Assembly: GCA_017474455.1 (NCBI GenBank)
Contig: JAFVHP010000011.1
Span: forward strand, 1 to 64,000
Source of the DNA: Lachnospiraceae bacterium
Lineage (GTDB): Bacteria; Bacillota; Clostridia; Lachnospirales; Lachnospiraceae
Length of the DNA stretch: 64,000 bases
Direction of reading: 5' to 3'
Positions 57,001 to 64,000 of the stretch are shown one piece after another; positions within the stretch are counted from its first letter, which is position 1, and every line of letters starts with the position of its first letter. Position numbers and translations under genes: made by a program. The notes under the pieces are model-generated. The model was not told the DNA's origin. It did not search any database and saw only the letters and a program-made list of their open reading frames with translations.

Positions 57001-57328
57001 TGTCCAGTACGCCGGCCTTATTCAGCTCGGAACCCAGATTCAGGCCGGACTGGCCGCCGAGGTTCGGAAGCAGGGCGTCGGGACGTTCTTTTTCGATGAT
57101 CGCGCTGACTCTGTCAACATTGAGCGGCTCAAGATATGTGTGGTCAGCCATTTCCGGGTCGGTCATAATGGTGGCAGGGTTTGAATTGACCAGTACGATC
57201 TCATAGCCGAGACTCCTGAGAGCTTTGCACGCCTGTGTGCCGGAATAATCGAATTCACAGGCCTGGCCGATCACGATCGGGCCTGATCCGATGATCATTA
57301 CTTTGTGGATATCTTTTCGCTGCGCCAT
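54005..57328 (-). CDS. carB: Carbamoyl-phosphate synthase large subunit
   Basis: 1107 residues, somewhat longer than the usual 1060-1075. Two ATP-grasp halves are seen, each with a Rossmann-like start (IIGSGPIVIGQACEFDYSG near 13; ILGGGPNRIGQGIEFDYC near 575) and an ATP-site EINPRTSRSSALASKATG (about 300) / EANPRASRTVPLVSKV (about 848). The C-terminal MGS-like allosteric domain follows from about 955. It makes carbamoyl phosphate for pyrimidine (and arginine) synthesis using ammonia passed from CarA. No carA lies next to it. CCAAGGAGGAAG precedes the ATG, and an attenuator-like leader lies upstream. Confidence 0.96.
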   Translation of the reverse strand: MAQRKDIHKVMIIGSGPIVIGQACEFDYSGTQACKALRSLGYEIVLVNSNPATIMTDPEMADHTYLEPLNVDRVSAIIEKERPDALLPNLGGQSGLNLGSELNKAGVLDKYGVKVIGVQVDAIERGEDRIEFKNTMNSLGIEMARSEVAYSVEEALRIAEKLSYPVVLRPAYTMGGAGGGLVSDPEELKIVCARGLQASLIHQVLVEESILGWEELELEVVRDSAGNMITVCFIENVDPVGVHTGDSFCTAPMLTIPEDIQKELQEQAYRIVEHIGVIGGTNVQFAHDPKSGRIVVIEINPRTSRSSALASKATGVPIALVSAKLAAGLTLADLPDSRYGTLDKYVPGGNFVVVKYARWAFEKFRGVADHLGTQMRAVGEVMSIGRTYKEAFQKAVRSLEKDRYGIGYVKNYHELSKEELVALLKGATSERHFIMYEALRKGVTADEVFEITGVKRWFIEQMQELIEEEEMLASLKGSFPSKEQLQKAKEDGFSDAYLSKILALSEKSIRDYRTSLGISEVWEEVHVSGTEDSSYYYSTYAEDGLDTEVKDLPIASDDEIPQGYTNYGAMLAKDGTKPRVMILGGGPNRIGQGIEFDYCCVHAAQSLKKMGFETIIVNCNPETVSTDYDTSDRLYFEPLTLEDVLSIYRKENPVGVIAQFGGQTPLNLAARLQEEGVRILGTTPEVIDMAEDRDQFRAMMEALNIPMPESGMAVNVEEAQKIAEKIGYPVMVRPSYVLGGRGMEVVHTPDQMADYMAAAVGVTPDRPILIDRFLHNALECEADAISDGNDAFVPAVMEHIELAGIHSGDSACILPSKHIPEKHLTTIRNYTRQIATRMHVVGLMNMQYAIEDDVVYVLEANPRASRTVPLVSKVCDIRMVPIATEIIMSSLVKEEGKSQAPSPLALLKERTIPYYGVKEAVFPFNMFPEVDPVLGPEMRSTGEVLGLAYTAGEAFFKAEEGASSSLPLEGCVLLTLSDRDKKDAVPLGRLFSEAGFSLMATKGTYALLHEAGIKAECVAKLKEGSPDISDHIAEGRVQLLINTPIGRESGIDDSYLRKAAIKARIAYITTTAAAYAAAEGIRQIRENRANGIRSAVNSLQEWHSKIN

Positions 57329-57350
57329 TTATCTTCCTCCTTGGATAAAG

Positions 57351-57376
57351 AAAAAAGGAACCTGAAAACAGGTTCC
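57351..57376 (-). terminator. Attenuator terminator before carB
   Basis: On the minus strand GGAACCTG (57376-57369) and CAGGTTCC (57364-57357) form an 8-pair stem with a TTTT loop, then six T (57356-57351). It lies 22 bases before carB and directly after the stop codon of a leader peptide. Confidence 0.8.
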
Positions 57377-57478
57377 TCAGTGAATACAAAAAACAGAAAA
57401 AACAGCCTTAGTGCCGGAAGGGATACTCCCGAGCGAAGAGGTAAGATTATCGGTCTGGAATAAGCAGTACATCTTCAT
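57377..57478 (-). CDS. Leader peptide of carB
   Basis: 33 codons plus TGA. It starts MKMYCLFQTD and ends AVFSVFCIH. The ribosome site is a modest GAGGATC. The codons near the end run through GTTTTTTCTGTTTTTTG (57383-57399 on the complement), two T6 tracts, and the TGA touches the base of the terminator stem. A ribosome close behind RNA polymerase would block the hairpin. No run of one regulatory amino acid is seen apart from Phe, which fits a nucleotide-sensing rather than an amino-acid-sensing leader. The bases 57479-57652 hold the promoter and otherwise nothing I recognise. Confidence 0.55.
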   Translation of the reverse strand: MKMYCLFQTDNLTSSLGSIPSGTKAVFSVFCIH

Positions 57479-57509
57479 GGCTGATCCTCATCTGAACTTA
57501 ACTTATGCG

Positions 57510-57539
57510 ATTATAAAACAGGAGAGAGCCTTATTGCAA
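57510..57539 (-). promoter_or_regulatory. Promoter of carB
   Basis: On the minus strand TTGCAA (57539-57534), an 18-base spacer and consensus TATAAT (57515-57510). Transcription would start near 57503, about 25 bases before the leader peptide start. Confidence 0.65.
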
Positions 57540-57652
57540 GGCTAATATTGATAGAAATTATGATAGAATTTACCTGTACAGTTATTGATTATTTCTCACT
57601 TATATAACAGTAACGGAACGATCGGCCAATGAGCCGGGAAACCGAGGATATT

Positions 57653-58294
57653 ATGAAAAAACCGGATATCACAAAAGATAAGATCAAGACCCTTCTGGAG
57701 ACCAGATTTGTCAATGTAGTCGACATCCAGTATGAAGAAGGAAAACACTACTATGACGCCACAAGGCACAGGCCCGATGCGGTGACTGCCCTTAAGACGG
57801 ATGAAGAATTTAAGAGCATGACGGCGGATGCGGTCACCTGTGTCGTGATCGTAAAAACGCCGGGAGAAGAGGAAAAACTCCTTCTGCTGTATGAATACCG
57901 CTATCCGACCGGCCAGTTCCTGCTGAGCCCTCCGGCGGGCCTGGTGGACGGGGAGGAGTCTTTATATGAAGCAGCCGGCCGTGAGATATTTGAGGAGACA
58001 GGGATCGCCCTTAAGGAGACAGACAGGATAGAGATCATCAATCCCCTCGTTTTCAGTTCTCCGGGCCTCACCGATGAATGCAATGCGCTGGTCTGCGCCA
58101 TGGCTTCTCTTCCTGATCTGTCATCCCTGACATCCAATAATGCGGTGGGAAGCGAATGCTTTGACGGCTTTGTCCTTCTCACCAGGCAGGAGGCGGAGAG
58201 GATCTTCAGGAACGGGAGAGATGACAGAGGGATCTTTTACTCGGTCTACACATGGATGGCGCTGTCCTACTTCCTTTCTGACAGATGGAAATGA
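57653..58294 (+). CDS. NUDIX hydrolase, ADP-ribose pyrophosphatase-like
   Basis: 213 residues from ATG at 57653 (CGAGGA upstream); an ATG at 57629 is in frame. The Nudix box is complete: GLVDGEESLYEAAGREIFEE then TG (about residues 98-119), with YEYRYPTGQFLLSPPAG ahead, a pattern of ADP-ribose pyrophosphatases. It hydrolyses nucleoside diphosphates linked to another group. Monocistronic, ended by a very stable terminator. Confidence 0.88.
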   Translation: MKKPDITKDKIKTLLETRFVNVVDIQYEEGKHYYDATRHRPDAVTALKTDEEFKSMTADAVTCVVIVKTPGEEEKLLLLYEYRYPTGQFLLSPPAGLVDGEESLYEAAGREIFEETGIALKETDRIEIINPLVFSSPGLTDECNALVCAMASLPDLSSLTSNNAVGSECFDGFVLLTRQEAERIFRNGRDDRGIFYSVYTWMALSYFLSDRWK

Positions 58295-58357
58295 CCGGCA
58301 GGCATATATACAGCCGATCCCGGATTGTTTGCGCTACTCGTTACTTAGGCAGCGTAT

Positions 58358-58404
58358 AAAAAGAGCGGTGTCAGTGATCATTGATCAATGACACCGCTCT
58401 TTTT
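58358..58404. terminator. Strong bidirectional terminator
   Basis: AAAAAGAGCGGTGTCA (58358-58373) pairs perfectly with TGACACCGCTCTTTTT (58389-58404), a 16-pair stem. It separates the NUDIX gene from the converging hydrogenase operon; 58405-58500 hold nothing I recognise. Confidence 0.9.
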
Positions 58405-58500
58405 GCTGGCTTATGTAACGTGAGCAAGCGCAACCAAGCGGAAGCGCCTCCGGGATGGCTGTTGTATATGCCTGCCGGTCTTCCGCCTGTCAAACAAAAG

Positions 58501-58520
58501 AGGAGGACCTGCGTCCTCCT
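58501..58520 (-). terminator. Terminator of hydrogenase operon
   Basis: AGGAGGAC pairs with GTCCTCCT; on the minus strand it is followed by CTTTTG. It lies 38 bases past the hydA stop. Confidence 0.65.
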
Positions 58521-58557
58521 CCTCTGTTATGACCGTTTAACGATCCCTGTTGTCAGA

Positions 58558-60312
58558 TCAGACGTAAAGTCCTCTCTTCACATAGCTGGTATGCAGCAGA
58601 TGATGCGCCTTTTCACTGCCGTACTCACCAAGGTATTCATCATACAGAGCCTTGATGGACTGGTTCTGGTGGGACTTGCGGATCACGGACTTCTCATCAT
58701 AAGAATAGAGCGCGCTGGCGCGTTTCTCACGATAGTTCGTAAAGTTGCGGACCTCGGCAGATACCTGAGGCTGTCCGCCGCCGTTTACGCAGCCGCCGGG
58801 GCAGGCCATGATCTCGATGAAATCATAGGGAGCGGTTCCGGCTTTGACCTTGTCCAGGATCTCTCTTGCGTTGGCAAGACCGGATGCTACAGCGACTCTG
58901 ACGGTCACATCACCGACCTTGTAGGTAGCTTCCTTGATGCCCTTTGTGCCGCGGATCTCGCTGAATTCCACAGGTGTGTTGACATCATCGCCGGTGATCC
59001 AGTACGCAGCCGTACGCAGAGCAGCTTCCATAACACCGCCGGTAGCGCCGAAGATAACAGCGCCGCCTGAATATTCGCCCATCGGGTCGTCAAACTTCTC
59101 ATCGGGAAGCTCAGTGAACTCGATGCCTGCGCGCTTGATCATGCGGGCAAGTTCCCTGGTGGTGATGACATAGTCGACATCCGGGATATCCGGGCCGGCA
59201 CCGTTCTGGTCATCACGGGTCGCCTCAAACTTCTTGGCGGTGCAGGGCATTACGGAAACGGTAACGATGTTCTTGGGATCCAGGCCCTTCTTTTCAGCAA
59301 GGTATGTCTTCATGATGGCACCCTGCATCTGGTGAGGGGACTTGCAGGTGGAAAGATTCTCTGTGCATTCAGGGAAGTAGTGCTCGCAGAACTTGACCCA
59401 TCCGGGTGAGCAGGATGTGATCATCGGGAGCTTGCCGCCCTTGGTGAATCTTTCAAGGAATTCGTGCGCTTCTTCAACGATCGTAAGGTCAGCGCCGAAG
59501 TTGGTGTCATAAACGCCGTCGAAGCCGAGGCGCCTGAGAGCAGCTGCCATCTTTCCTTCAACGCCTGTGCCGATCGGATAGCCGAATGCTTCGCCGAGGG
59601 CTGCGCGGACTGCGGGAGCTGTCTGGACGAATACGGTCTTTTCGGGATCAGCAAGAGCTGCGAATACGGGTTCTGTAGCGTCTTTTTCGTAAAGGGCGCC
59701 TGTAGGGCAGACAGCGATGCACTGACCGCAGTCAACGCAGGACGTGTCGCCGAGGGGCATATCGTATGCGCTGCCGATAGAGGTCTTGAAACCTCTGTTG
59801 TTCGCGCCGATAACGCCGACAGACTGGAAATGTTCACAGGCGGCTACGCAGCGGCGGCAGAGGATACATTTGTTGTTGTCGCGGATCATATGGGGTGCGG
59901 ATTCGTCGAGTTCGAATTCGTTCATGGCACCTTCATATGCGTGCGCGTCGTCTACGCCGTATTCCTGGCAGAGGGTCTGCAGTTCGCAGTTGCCGCTCCT
60001 GATGCAGGAAAGGCATTCCTTGTTATGATCCGAAAGCAGGAGCTTTAAGGTCTCTTTCCTGGCGTTCAATACACGGGGAGAGTTCGTCAGAACTTCCATG
60101 CCCTGGGATACAGGGTAAACGCAGGCGGTGACCAGAGCCCTTGCGCCTTTGACCTCAACGACGCAGATACGGCAGGCGCCGATCTCGTTGATCTCTTTGA
60201 GGTAGCAGAGGGTAGGGATCTTGATGTTTGCTAAGCGCGCTGCCTCCAGTATCGTGGAGCCGGCAGGCGCAGTGACTTCCATTCCATTAATTTTTAAAGT
60301 TACGTCAGCCAT
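58558..60312 (-). CDS. hydA: NADH-dependent [FeFe]-hydrogenase catalytic subunit
   Basis: 584 residues from ATG at 60312 (GGAGGAAATT upstream). Order: a [2Fe-2S] domain (CYLKEINEIGACRIC, about 35-50), the His-Cys3 motif (HNKECLSCIRSGNC, about 94-108), two [4Fe-4S] clusters (CILCRRCVAAC about 148; CVDCGQCIAVCPTG about 191) and the H-cluster domain with TSCSPGW (about 299), MPCTAKKFE (about 352) and ACPGGCVNGGGQP (about 490). It reduces protons or oxidises hydrogen; with the NuoF-like and ferredoxin-like subunits it should be NADH-linked, possibly electron-bifurcating. Last gene of its operon. Confidence 0.96.
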   Translation of the reverse strand: MADVTLKINGMEVTAPAGSTILEAARLANIKIPTLCYLKEINEIGACRICVVEVKGARALVTACVYPVSQGMEVLTNSPRVLNARKETLKLLLSDHNKECLSCIRSGNCELQTLCQEYGVDDAHAYEGAMNEFELDESAPHMIRDNNKCILCRRCVAACEHFQSVGVIGANNRGFKTSIGSAYDMPLGDTSCVDCGQCIAVCPTGALYEKDATEPVFAALADPEKTVFVQTAPAVRAALGEAFGYPIGTGVEGKMAAALRRLGFDGVYDTNFGADLTIVEEAHEFLERFTKGGKLPMITSCSPGWVKFCEHYFPECTENLSTCKSPHQMQGAIMKTYLAEKKGLDPKNIVTVSVMPCTAKKFEATRDDQNGAGPDIPDVDYVITTRELARMIKRAGIEFTELPDEKFDDPMGEYSGGAVIFGATGGVMEAALRTAAYWITGDDVNTPVEFSEIRGTKGIKEATYKVGDVTVRVAVASGLANAREILDKVKAGTAPYDFIEIMACPGGCVNGGGQPQVSAEVRNFTNYREKRASALYSYDEKSVIRKSHQNQSIKALYDEYLGEYGSEKAHHLLHTSYVKRGLYV

Positions 60313-60330
60313 AATTTCCTCCATTCACGA

Positions 60331-62124
60331 TCACTGTTTGCTGATAGCGCCGAATTTGCAGTTGTCCATGCAGGTTCCGCACTTGATGCACTTTGTCTGA
60401 TCGATGACGTGCGGCTGTTTGACTGTGCCGGAGATGCAGCTGACAGGGCAGTTGCGGGCGCAGAGCGTGCAGCCTTTGCACTTGTCGGGATCGATGACGT
60501 ACTGCAGCAGAGCCTTGCAGACGCCGGCGGGGCACTTCTTGTCCACAACGTGGGCAATATACTCATCCTTGAAATAACGGAGCGTGGAAAGTATGGGGTT
60601 GGGGGCTGTCTGGCCAAGGCCGCAGAGGGCATTGTCTTTGATATAAGCAGCCAGTTCCTGGAGCTTGTCCAGATCCTCGAGAGTTCCCTGGCCCTTCGTG
60701 ATCCTGTCCAGGATCTCATACATGCGCTTCGTGCCCAGACGGCAGGGAGTACATTTACCGCAGGACTCGTCGACAGTGAACTCAAGGAAGAACTTCGCGA
60801 TATCGACCATGCAGTTGTCTTCATCCATAACGATGAGACCGCCGGAACCCATCATAGAACCGATCGCCAGAAGGTTGTCATAATCGATCGGGACATCGAA
60901 GTGCTCGGCAGGGATACATCCGCCAGAAGGACCGCCGGTCTGGGCAGCCTTGAACTTCTTGCCGTTCGGGACGCCGCCGCCGATGTCTTCAACGATCTCA
61001 CGAAGGGTAGTGCCCATGGGGATCTCAACAAGACCGGTGTTGTTGATCTTGCCGCCGAGAGCGAAGACCTTTGTGCCTTTGCTCTTTTCAGTACCCATGG
61101 AAGCAAACCATTCGGCACCGTTCAGGATGATCTGGGGAATGTTTGCCCATGTCTCAACGTTGTTGAGGATAGTGGGACGTTTGAAAAGACCGCTGACTGC
61201 AGGGAACGGAGGACGGGGCCTCGGCTCGCCGCGCTTGCCTTCGATCGATGTCATCAGGGCTGTTTCCTCACCGCAGACGAAAGCGCCTGCGCCGAGTCTG
61301 AGTTCGATATCGAAATCGAAGCCGGTTTCGAAAATGTTCTTGCCGAGAAGGCCATATTCCTTAGCCTGCGCGATCGCGATCTTAAGACGCTGGACAGCGA
61401 TGGGATACTCTGCACGGACGTAGATATAACCCTGATTGGCGCCGATCGCGTAACCGGCGATGGCCATGGCTTCAAGTACGACATGAGGATCGCCTTCCAG
61501 AACGGAACGGTCCATGAACGCGCCCGGGTCACCTTCGTCGGCGTTGCAGCAGACATATTTGGGGCCGCCGTCCTGTACGAACTCGCGGGCCATCTGCCAT
61601 TTGCGGCCTGTCGGGAAACCGGCGCCGCCTCTGCCGCGCAGACCGCTCTTAAGAACGACGTCGATAACTTCCTCGGGAGTCATCTCGGTCAGTACTTTGC
61701 CGAGGGCTTCGTATCCGCGTGTGCCGATATATTCATCGATATTTTCAGGATTGATGACACCGCAGTTGCGCAGCGCGATCCTGTGCTGTTTCTTGTAGAA
61801 ATTGACATCGCTCAGGGATGTGACTTCGAGATCCTTTGCGGTATCCTTGTAAAGCAGACGGCTGACCAGACGTCCCTTTACGAGATGTTCGGAAACGATC
61901 TCCGGAACATCATCATTGCTAACCATTGTATAGTATGCTGCTTCAGGATAAACTACGACGATCGGGCCGAGAGCGCACAGGCCGTGGCAGCCTGTCTGCA
62001 CTACGCCGACTTCATCCGCAAGACCGGCCTTCTCAATTTCTGACTTGAAGGTCTCCAGGATCTTGTTCGATCCGGATGACTGACATCCTGTGCCGCCGCA
62101 TACAAGTACATGTGATCGGTACAT
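60331..62124 (-). CDS. hydB: NuoF-like NADH/FMN hydrogenase subunit
   Basis: 597 residues. Thioredoxin-like [2Fe-2S] start (VCGGTGCQSSGS, QTGCHGLCALGP, about 8-53), NuoF core with NAD and FMN loops (GLRGRGGAGFPTGRKW, about 153; NADEGDPGAFMDR, about 181), SLBB domain, 4Fe-4S site ESCGKCTPCRLGTKR (about 463) and two C-terminal ferredoxin clusters (CKGCTLCARNCPVSC about 555; CIKCGTCMDNC about 583). It passes electrons between NADH and the other subunits. GGGAGGG precedes the ATG; hydA follows 18 bases on. Confidence 0.95.
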   Translation of the reverse strand: MYRSHVLVCGGTGCQSSGSNKILETFKSEIEKAGLADEVGVVQTGCHGLCALGPIVVVYPEAAYYTMVSNDDVPEIVSEHLVKGRLVSRLLYKDTAKDLEVTSLSDVNFYKKQHRIALRNCGVINPENIDEYIGTRGYEALGKVLTEMTPEEVIDVVLKSGLRGRGGAGFPTGRKWQMAREFVQDGGPKYVCCNADEGDPGAFMDRSVLEGDPHVVLEAMAIAGYAIGANQGYIYVRAEYPIAVQRLKIAIAQAKEYGLLGKNIFETGFDFDIELRLGAGAFVCGEETALMTSIEGKRGEPRPRPPFPAVSGLFKRPTILNNVETWANIPQIILNGAEWFASMGTEKSKGTKVFALGGKINNTGLVEIPMGTTLREIVEDIGGGVPNGKKFKAAQTGGPSGGCIPAEHFDVPIDYDNLLAIGSMMGSGGLIVMDEDNCMVDIAKFFLEFTVDESCGKCTPCRLGTKRMYEILDRITKGQGTLEDLDKLQELAAYIKDNALCGLGQTAPNPILSTLRYFKDEYIAHVVDKKCPAGVCKALLQYVIDPDKCKGCTLCARNCPVSCISGTVKQPHVIDQTKCIKCGTCMDNCKFGAISKQ

Positions 62125-62166
62125 ATAAAATCCCTCCCAAAATTAATATTTTTTAGTCAGTGACTG

Positions 62167-62535
62167 TTATACCTCGGGGATTACATAGTCTGAAACGATC
62201 TGTCCGCGGATCAGGTGCTTCTCAACTACTTCAGCAGCCTTGTCAGCGTTCATGTGAACATATGTAACCTTGGGCTCGCCGGCTTTGTAGACCTCAACGA
62301 TGGGTTCAAATCTGCACATGCCGATGCAGCCTGTCTGTGTGACGACGACGTCATTAAGGCCTTTTTCCTGTACGAGCTCAGCAAACTTGTTGAGAACAGG
62401 ACGCGCGCCTGCGGCGATTCCGCAGGTGGCCATACCGACAACTACGCGGGTCTGCTTTTCATCATTGTCCTCACGCAGATTGATCTGGCCCTGTACTCTC
62501 TCGCGAATTTTCTTCAGTTCCTCAAGAGATTTCAT
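62167..62535 (-). CDS. Thioredoxin-like [2Fe-2S] ferredoxin
   Basis: 122 residues. A 2Fe-2S thioredoxin-like fold with four Cys as VGMATCGIAAGA (about 38) and QTGCIGMCRFEP (about 70-75), plus two helices before it. In hydrogenase and NuoEF-type operons of Clostridia such a small ferredoxin lies between the kinase-like protein and NuoF. TTGGAGGAAAA precedes the ATG. Confidence 0.92.
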   Translation of the reverse strand: MKSLEELKKIRERVQGQINLREDNDEKQTRVVVGMATCGIAAGARPVLNKFAELVQEKGLNDVVVTQTGCIGMCRFEPIVEVYKAGEPKVTYVHMNADKAAEVVEKHLIRGQIVSDYVIPEV

Positions 62536-62568
62536 TTTTCCTCCAATCTTTCCTTCCTTAATAATAGT

Positions 62569-63129
62569 TCAGATCGTTTTGCCGTCCAGGACTTCGGCTA
62601 TGTTTTCTTCCAGATACTCTGATATATACGCCGAGACCTCGGGCTCCTGGAAGGAGATATCATCACCGAGTATCTCACGCAGTTCAGCTGTATCCAGCTC
62701 AAAAGCATTGCCGTCATATCCGAAACGGAAGGTGAACCGGATATCCTCATGCATCATGATGAGGGTCTTGATGGTTCCGGATATATCCCCAAGCGGCATT
62801 CTGTCTACGTTTGTCAGTCCGAAAACGGCTCTGACCGTTGTTCCCTCTCCCTTGACCGAATCGATCTCAAAACTTCCGCCGGACAGTTCGGCAGCCAGCT
62901 TGAAAAACGGCACGCCAAGACCGACCTTGCGGGTGGTGCGGGTGGTAAAAAAAGGATCGATAACATGCGCTACCTGTTCCTTGTCCATCCCGAAGCCGTC
63001 ATCGATGATCAGGACAGTCAGCCTGTCAGCCGCAGAGTCCGCAGAAACATCTATTGTAATATGATCTGCTTCGGCGCGGACCGAATTCTCGGCGACGTCC
63101 AGTATATTGAGAGAGATTTCGGGCATCAT
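62569..63129 (-). CDS. HATPase-fold ATP-binding protein of hydrogenase operon
   Basis: 186 residues. A GHKL ATPase fold alone, with no HisKA: N box LDVAENSVRAEA (about 10-21), IIDDGFGMD (about 41), a FFTTRTTRKVGLGVPFFKLA segment (about 60-79) and GTTVRAVF (about 98). The C-terminal 70 residues are specific to this family. Conserved in clostridial hydrogenase clusters; probably a regulatory or anti-sigma-like role, not proven. It starts three bases after the nuoE stop. Confidence 0.88.
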   Translation of the reverse strand: MMPEISLNILDVAENSVRAEADHITIDVSADSAADRLTVLIIDDGFGMDKEQVAHVIDPFFTTRTTRKVGLGVPFFKLAAELSGGSFEIDSVKGEGTTVRAVFGLTNVDRMPLGDISGTIKTLIMMHEDIRFTFRFGYDGNAFELDTAELREILGDDISFQEPEVSAYISEYLEENIAEVLDGKTI

Positions 63130-63132
63130 GGC

Positions 63133-63636
63133 TTATTCGTACTTGGCAAGGATGCCGGCGACCTGATCCGGAGTCATGCGGCCGTAAACATCATCGTTTA
63201 CCAGCATAACGGGAGCAAGGCCGCATGCGCCGACACAGCGGCACGCGTCAAGAGAGAACTTGCCGTCATCGGTGCATTCTCCGTTGTCGATATTCAGTGA
63301 TGTCTTGATCTTTTCAAGAACGTCACCGCTTCCCTTAACATAGCATGCTGTACCAAGGCATACGGAGATCTAGTATTTGCCCTTGGGATTGAGCGTGAAC
63401 TGGGAATAGAATGTGGAAACTCCGTAAACCTTCTCAAGCGGAACATCCAGTTCGGTGGCGATCATCGTCTGGACTTCGATCGGAAGATATCCGTAGATTT
63501 CCTGCGCTTTCTGCAGGATAGGCATCAGAGCGCCTGGTTCATCGTGCTTTTCCGCGATGAAGGCCTTGAGCTGCTCTTCCTGTTCAGGCGTTCCGGCAAA
63601 GCGTACACCGGATGTTGAACCTGCATTTGGACACAT
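63133..63636 (-). pseudogene. NuoE-like subunit interrupted by in-frame TAG
   Basis: One frame of 168 codons. The first 88 (FIAEKHDEPGALMPILQKAQ, GYLPIEVQ, VYGVSTFYSQF) form the helical part of a NuoE-type protein; then TAG at 63372-63370 follows NPKGKY. Beyond it the frame goes on with ISVCLGTACYVKGSGDVLE and ACRCVGACGLAPV, which hold the four [2Fe-2S] Cys, to TAA at 63135-63133. One base change (AAG to TAG) at a position that is usually Lys explains the stop. If real, the cluster-bearing half would not be made. GGAGGGA precedes the ATG. First gene of the hydrogenase operon; 63637-63911 show no gene and no clear promoter. Confidence 0.85.
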
Positions 63637-63911
63637 AAAAATCCCTCCTTATAATAGGTGAACATTATTTTGCAATGATATTTTAGCATATGAAACTCTG
63701 ATAGGAAAATAACAATCTTAAAAGACATTTATGCAGTTGTTTTTTTAGACATACAATCCCTGTACCTGGCATACGCTTTCATGGTATCCTTAAATCAGTC
63801 CTGAACAGGCGCTTTAAGCCGGATGAACGCGCTGTGGATGCCGGAGCCTGACGGAAGGATATTATCACTGTCATATTTTGGAAGATGTCTTTTTTTTACC
63901 GGAGGGATCAC

Positions 63912-64000
63912 ATGACGATCAATGATGTTAAGGAACTGATTCACGCAAATGTACTTTGCGGAGAAGAATATCTGGACAAAGAAGTCCATGCCGCCTGCGG
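63912..64000 (+). CDS. DRTGG-domain protein, cut by window end
   Basis: The first 29 codons after GGAGGG: MTINDVKELIHANVLCGEE, then LDKEVHAACG. This matches the start of the small DRTGG-domain proteins often found beside clostridial hydrogenase genes. It is divergent from the hydrogenase operon. The rest lies outside the window. Confidence 0.65.
   Translation, partial: MTINDVKELIHANVLCGEEYLDKEVHAAC

Noticed and set aside
57351..57540. PyrR-binding or T-box leader before carB
   Set aside because: No T-box sequence and no PyrR-type loop consensus could be found; the leader peptide/terminator layout explains the region better.
58381..59070. Plus-strand open frame opposite the 3' end of hydA
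   Set aside because: It begins in the NUDIX terminator and runs antisense through conserved hydA sequence; the product has no recognisable features.
60409..62043. Long open frame on the plus strand opposite the NuoF-like gene
   Set aside because: It mirrors the codon bias of the minus-strand gene, has no motif and no ribosome site. The same holds for long frames opposite other genes, at 1925-2944, 18951-20210 and 34911-36647.
27280..63372. Reassignment of TAG to a sense codon
   Set aside because: TAG ends trkA, kdpE, lpdA and the MBOAT gene at 38657 at the lengths expected for the families, and the paralogous MBOAT ends at the same residue with TGA. Two internal TAGs alone do not support a changed code.
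1..64000. CRISPR arrays, tRNA or rRNA genes, insertion sequences, prophage
   Set aside because: None was seen: no regularly spaced repeats, no transposase or phage genes and no cloverleaf or rRNA segment that I could recognise by eye.

Overview
The window reads as chromosome of an anaerobic Firmicute, most likely of the Lachnospiraceae type. The basis is an NADH-linked [FeFe]-hydrogenase cluster, pyruvate phosphate dikinase, a split glycine decarboxylase (gcvPA/gcvPB) behind a tandem glycine riboswitch, large HisKA-HATPase-receiver-receiver hybrid kinases, strong AGGAGG ribosome sites and moderate GC. This is inference from gene content; no rRNA or tRNA gene was seen.

Layout. 1-17.5 kb is a patchwork of small accessory units: acetyltransferases, a lipoprotein, a divergent hybrid kinase with a degenerate HD-GYP-like partner, a nitroreductase, a metallo-beta-lactamase-fold protein, an ABC exporter with an XRE-AbrB regulator, a second hybrid kinase coupled to a solute-binding lipoprotein, an esterase, a Gfo/Idh/MocA dehydrogenase and a small monooxygenase. 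17.8-25.2 kb is a LacI-type regulator followed by an Opp/Dpp-type ABC importer whose first ATPase gene is frameshifted. 25.3-30.3 kb is potassium uptake: TrkH, TrkA, a small membrane protein, a KdpD-like kinase with an in-frame amber codon, and KdpE. 30.3-37.1 kb is the riboswitch-controlled operon gcvT-gcvH-gcvPA-gcvPB-lpdA-lplA. 37.2-42.5 kb holds two paralogous MBOAT/SGNH pairs in tail-to-tail inverted order. 42.7-45.3 kb is ppdK.

45.4-52.2 kb is the most interesting accessory locus: a MATE transporter, a translationally coupled AraC regulator fused to a GH39-like domain (frameshifted), and two TIM-barrel proteins flanking a small beta-protein that resembles the beta subunit of bacterial C-glycoside deglycosidases (DUF6379 type). 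I read it as a candidate C-glycoside (plant C-glucoside) cleavage locus with an unusual alpha-beta-alpha gene order. 52.3-58.3 kb has a DUF3842 protein, L-lactate dehydrogenase, an orphan carB and a NUDIX hydrolase. The carB leader encodes a 33-codon peptide that reads through two T6 tracts and stops at the foot of a terminator, a layout like the UTP-sensing attenuator of enterobacterial pyrBI. 58.5-64 kb is the hydrogenase operon (nuoE-like, HATPase, thioredoxin-like ferredoxin, NuoF-like, HydA), with nuoE broken by an in-frame TAG, and a divergent DRTGG-domain gene cut by the window end.

A cross-cutting feature is the number of conserved genes interrupted by one lesion each: two frameshifts (oppD-like ATPase, AraC-GH39), two in-frame TAG codons (kdpD-like, nuoE), plus two weaker candidates. 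These may be sequence errors, young pseudogenes or, less likely, recoding.
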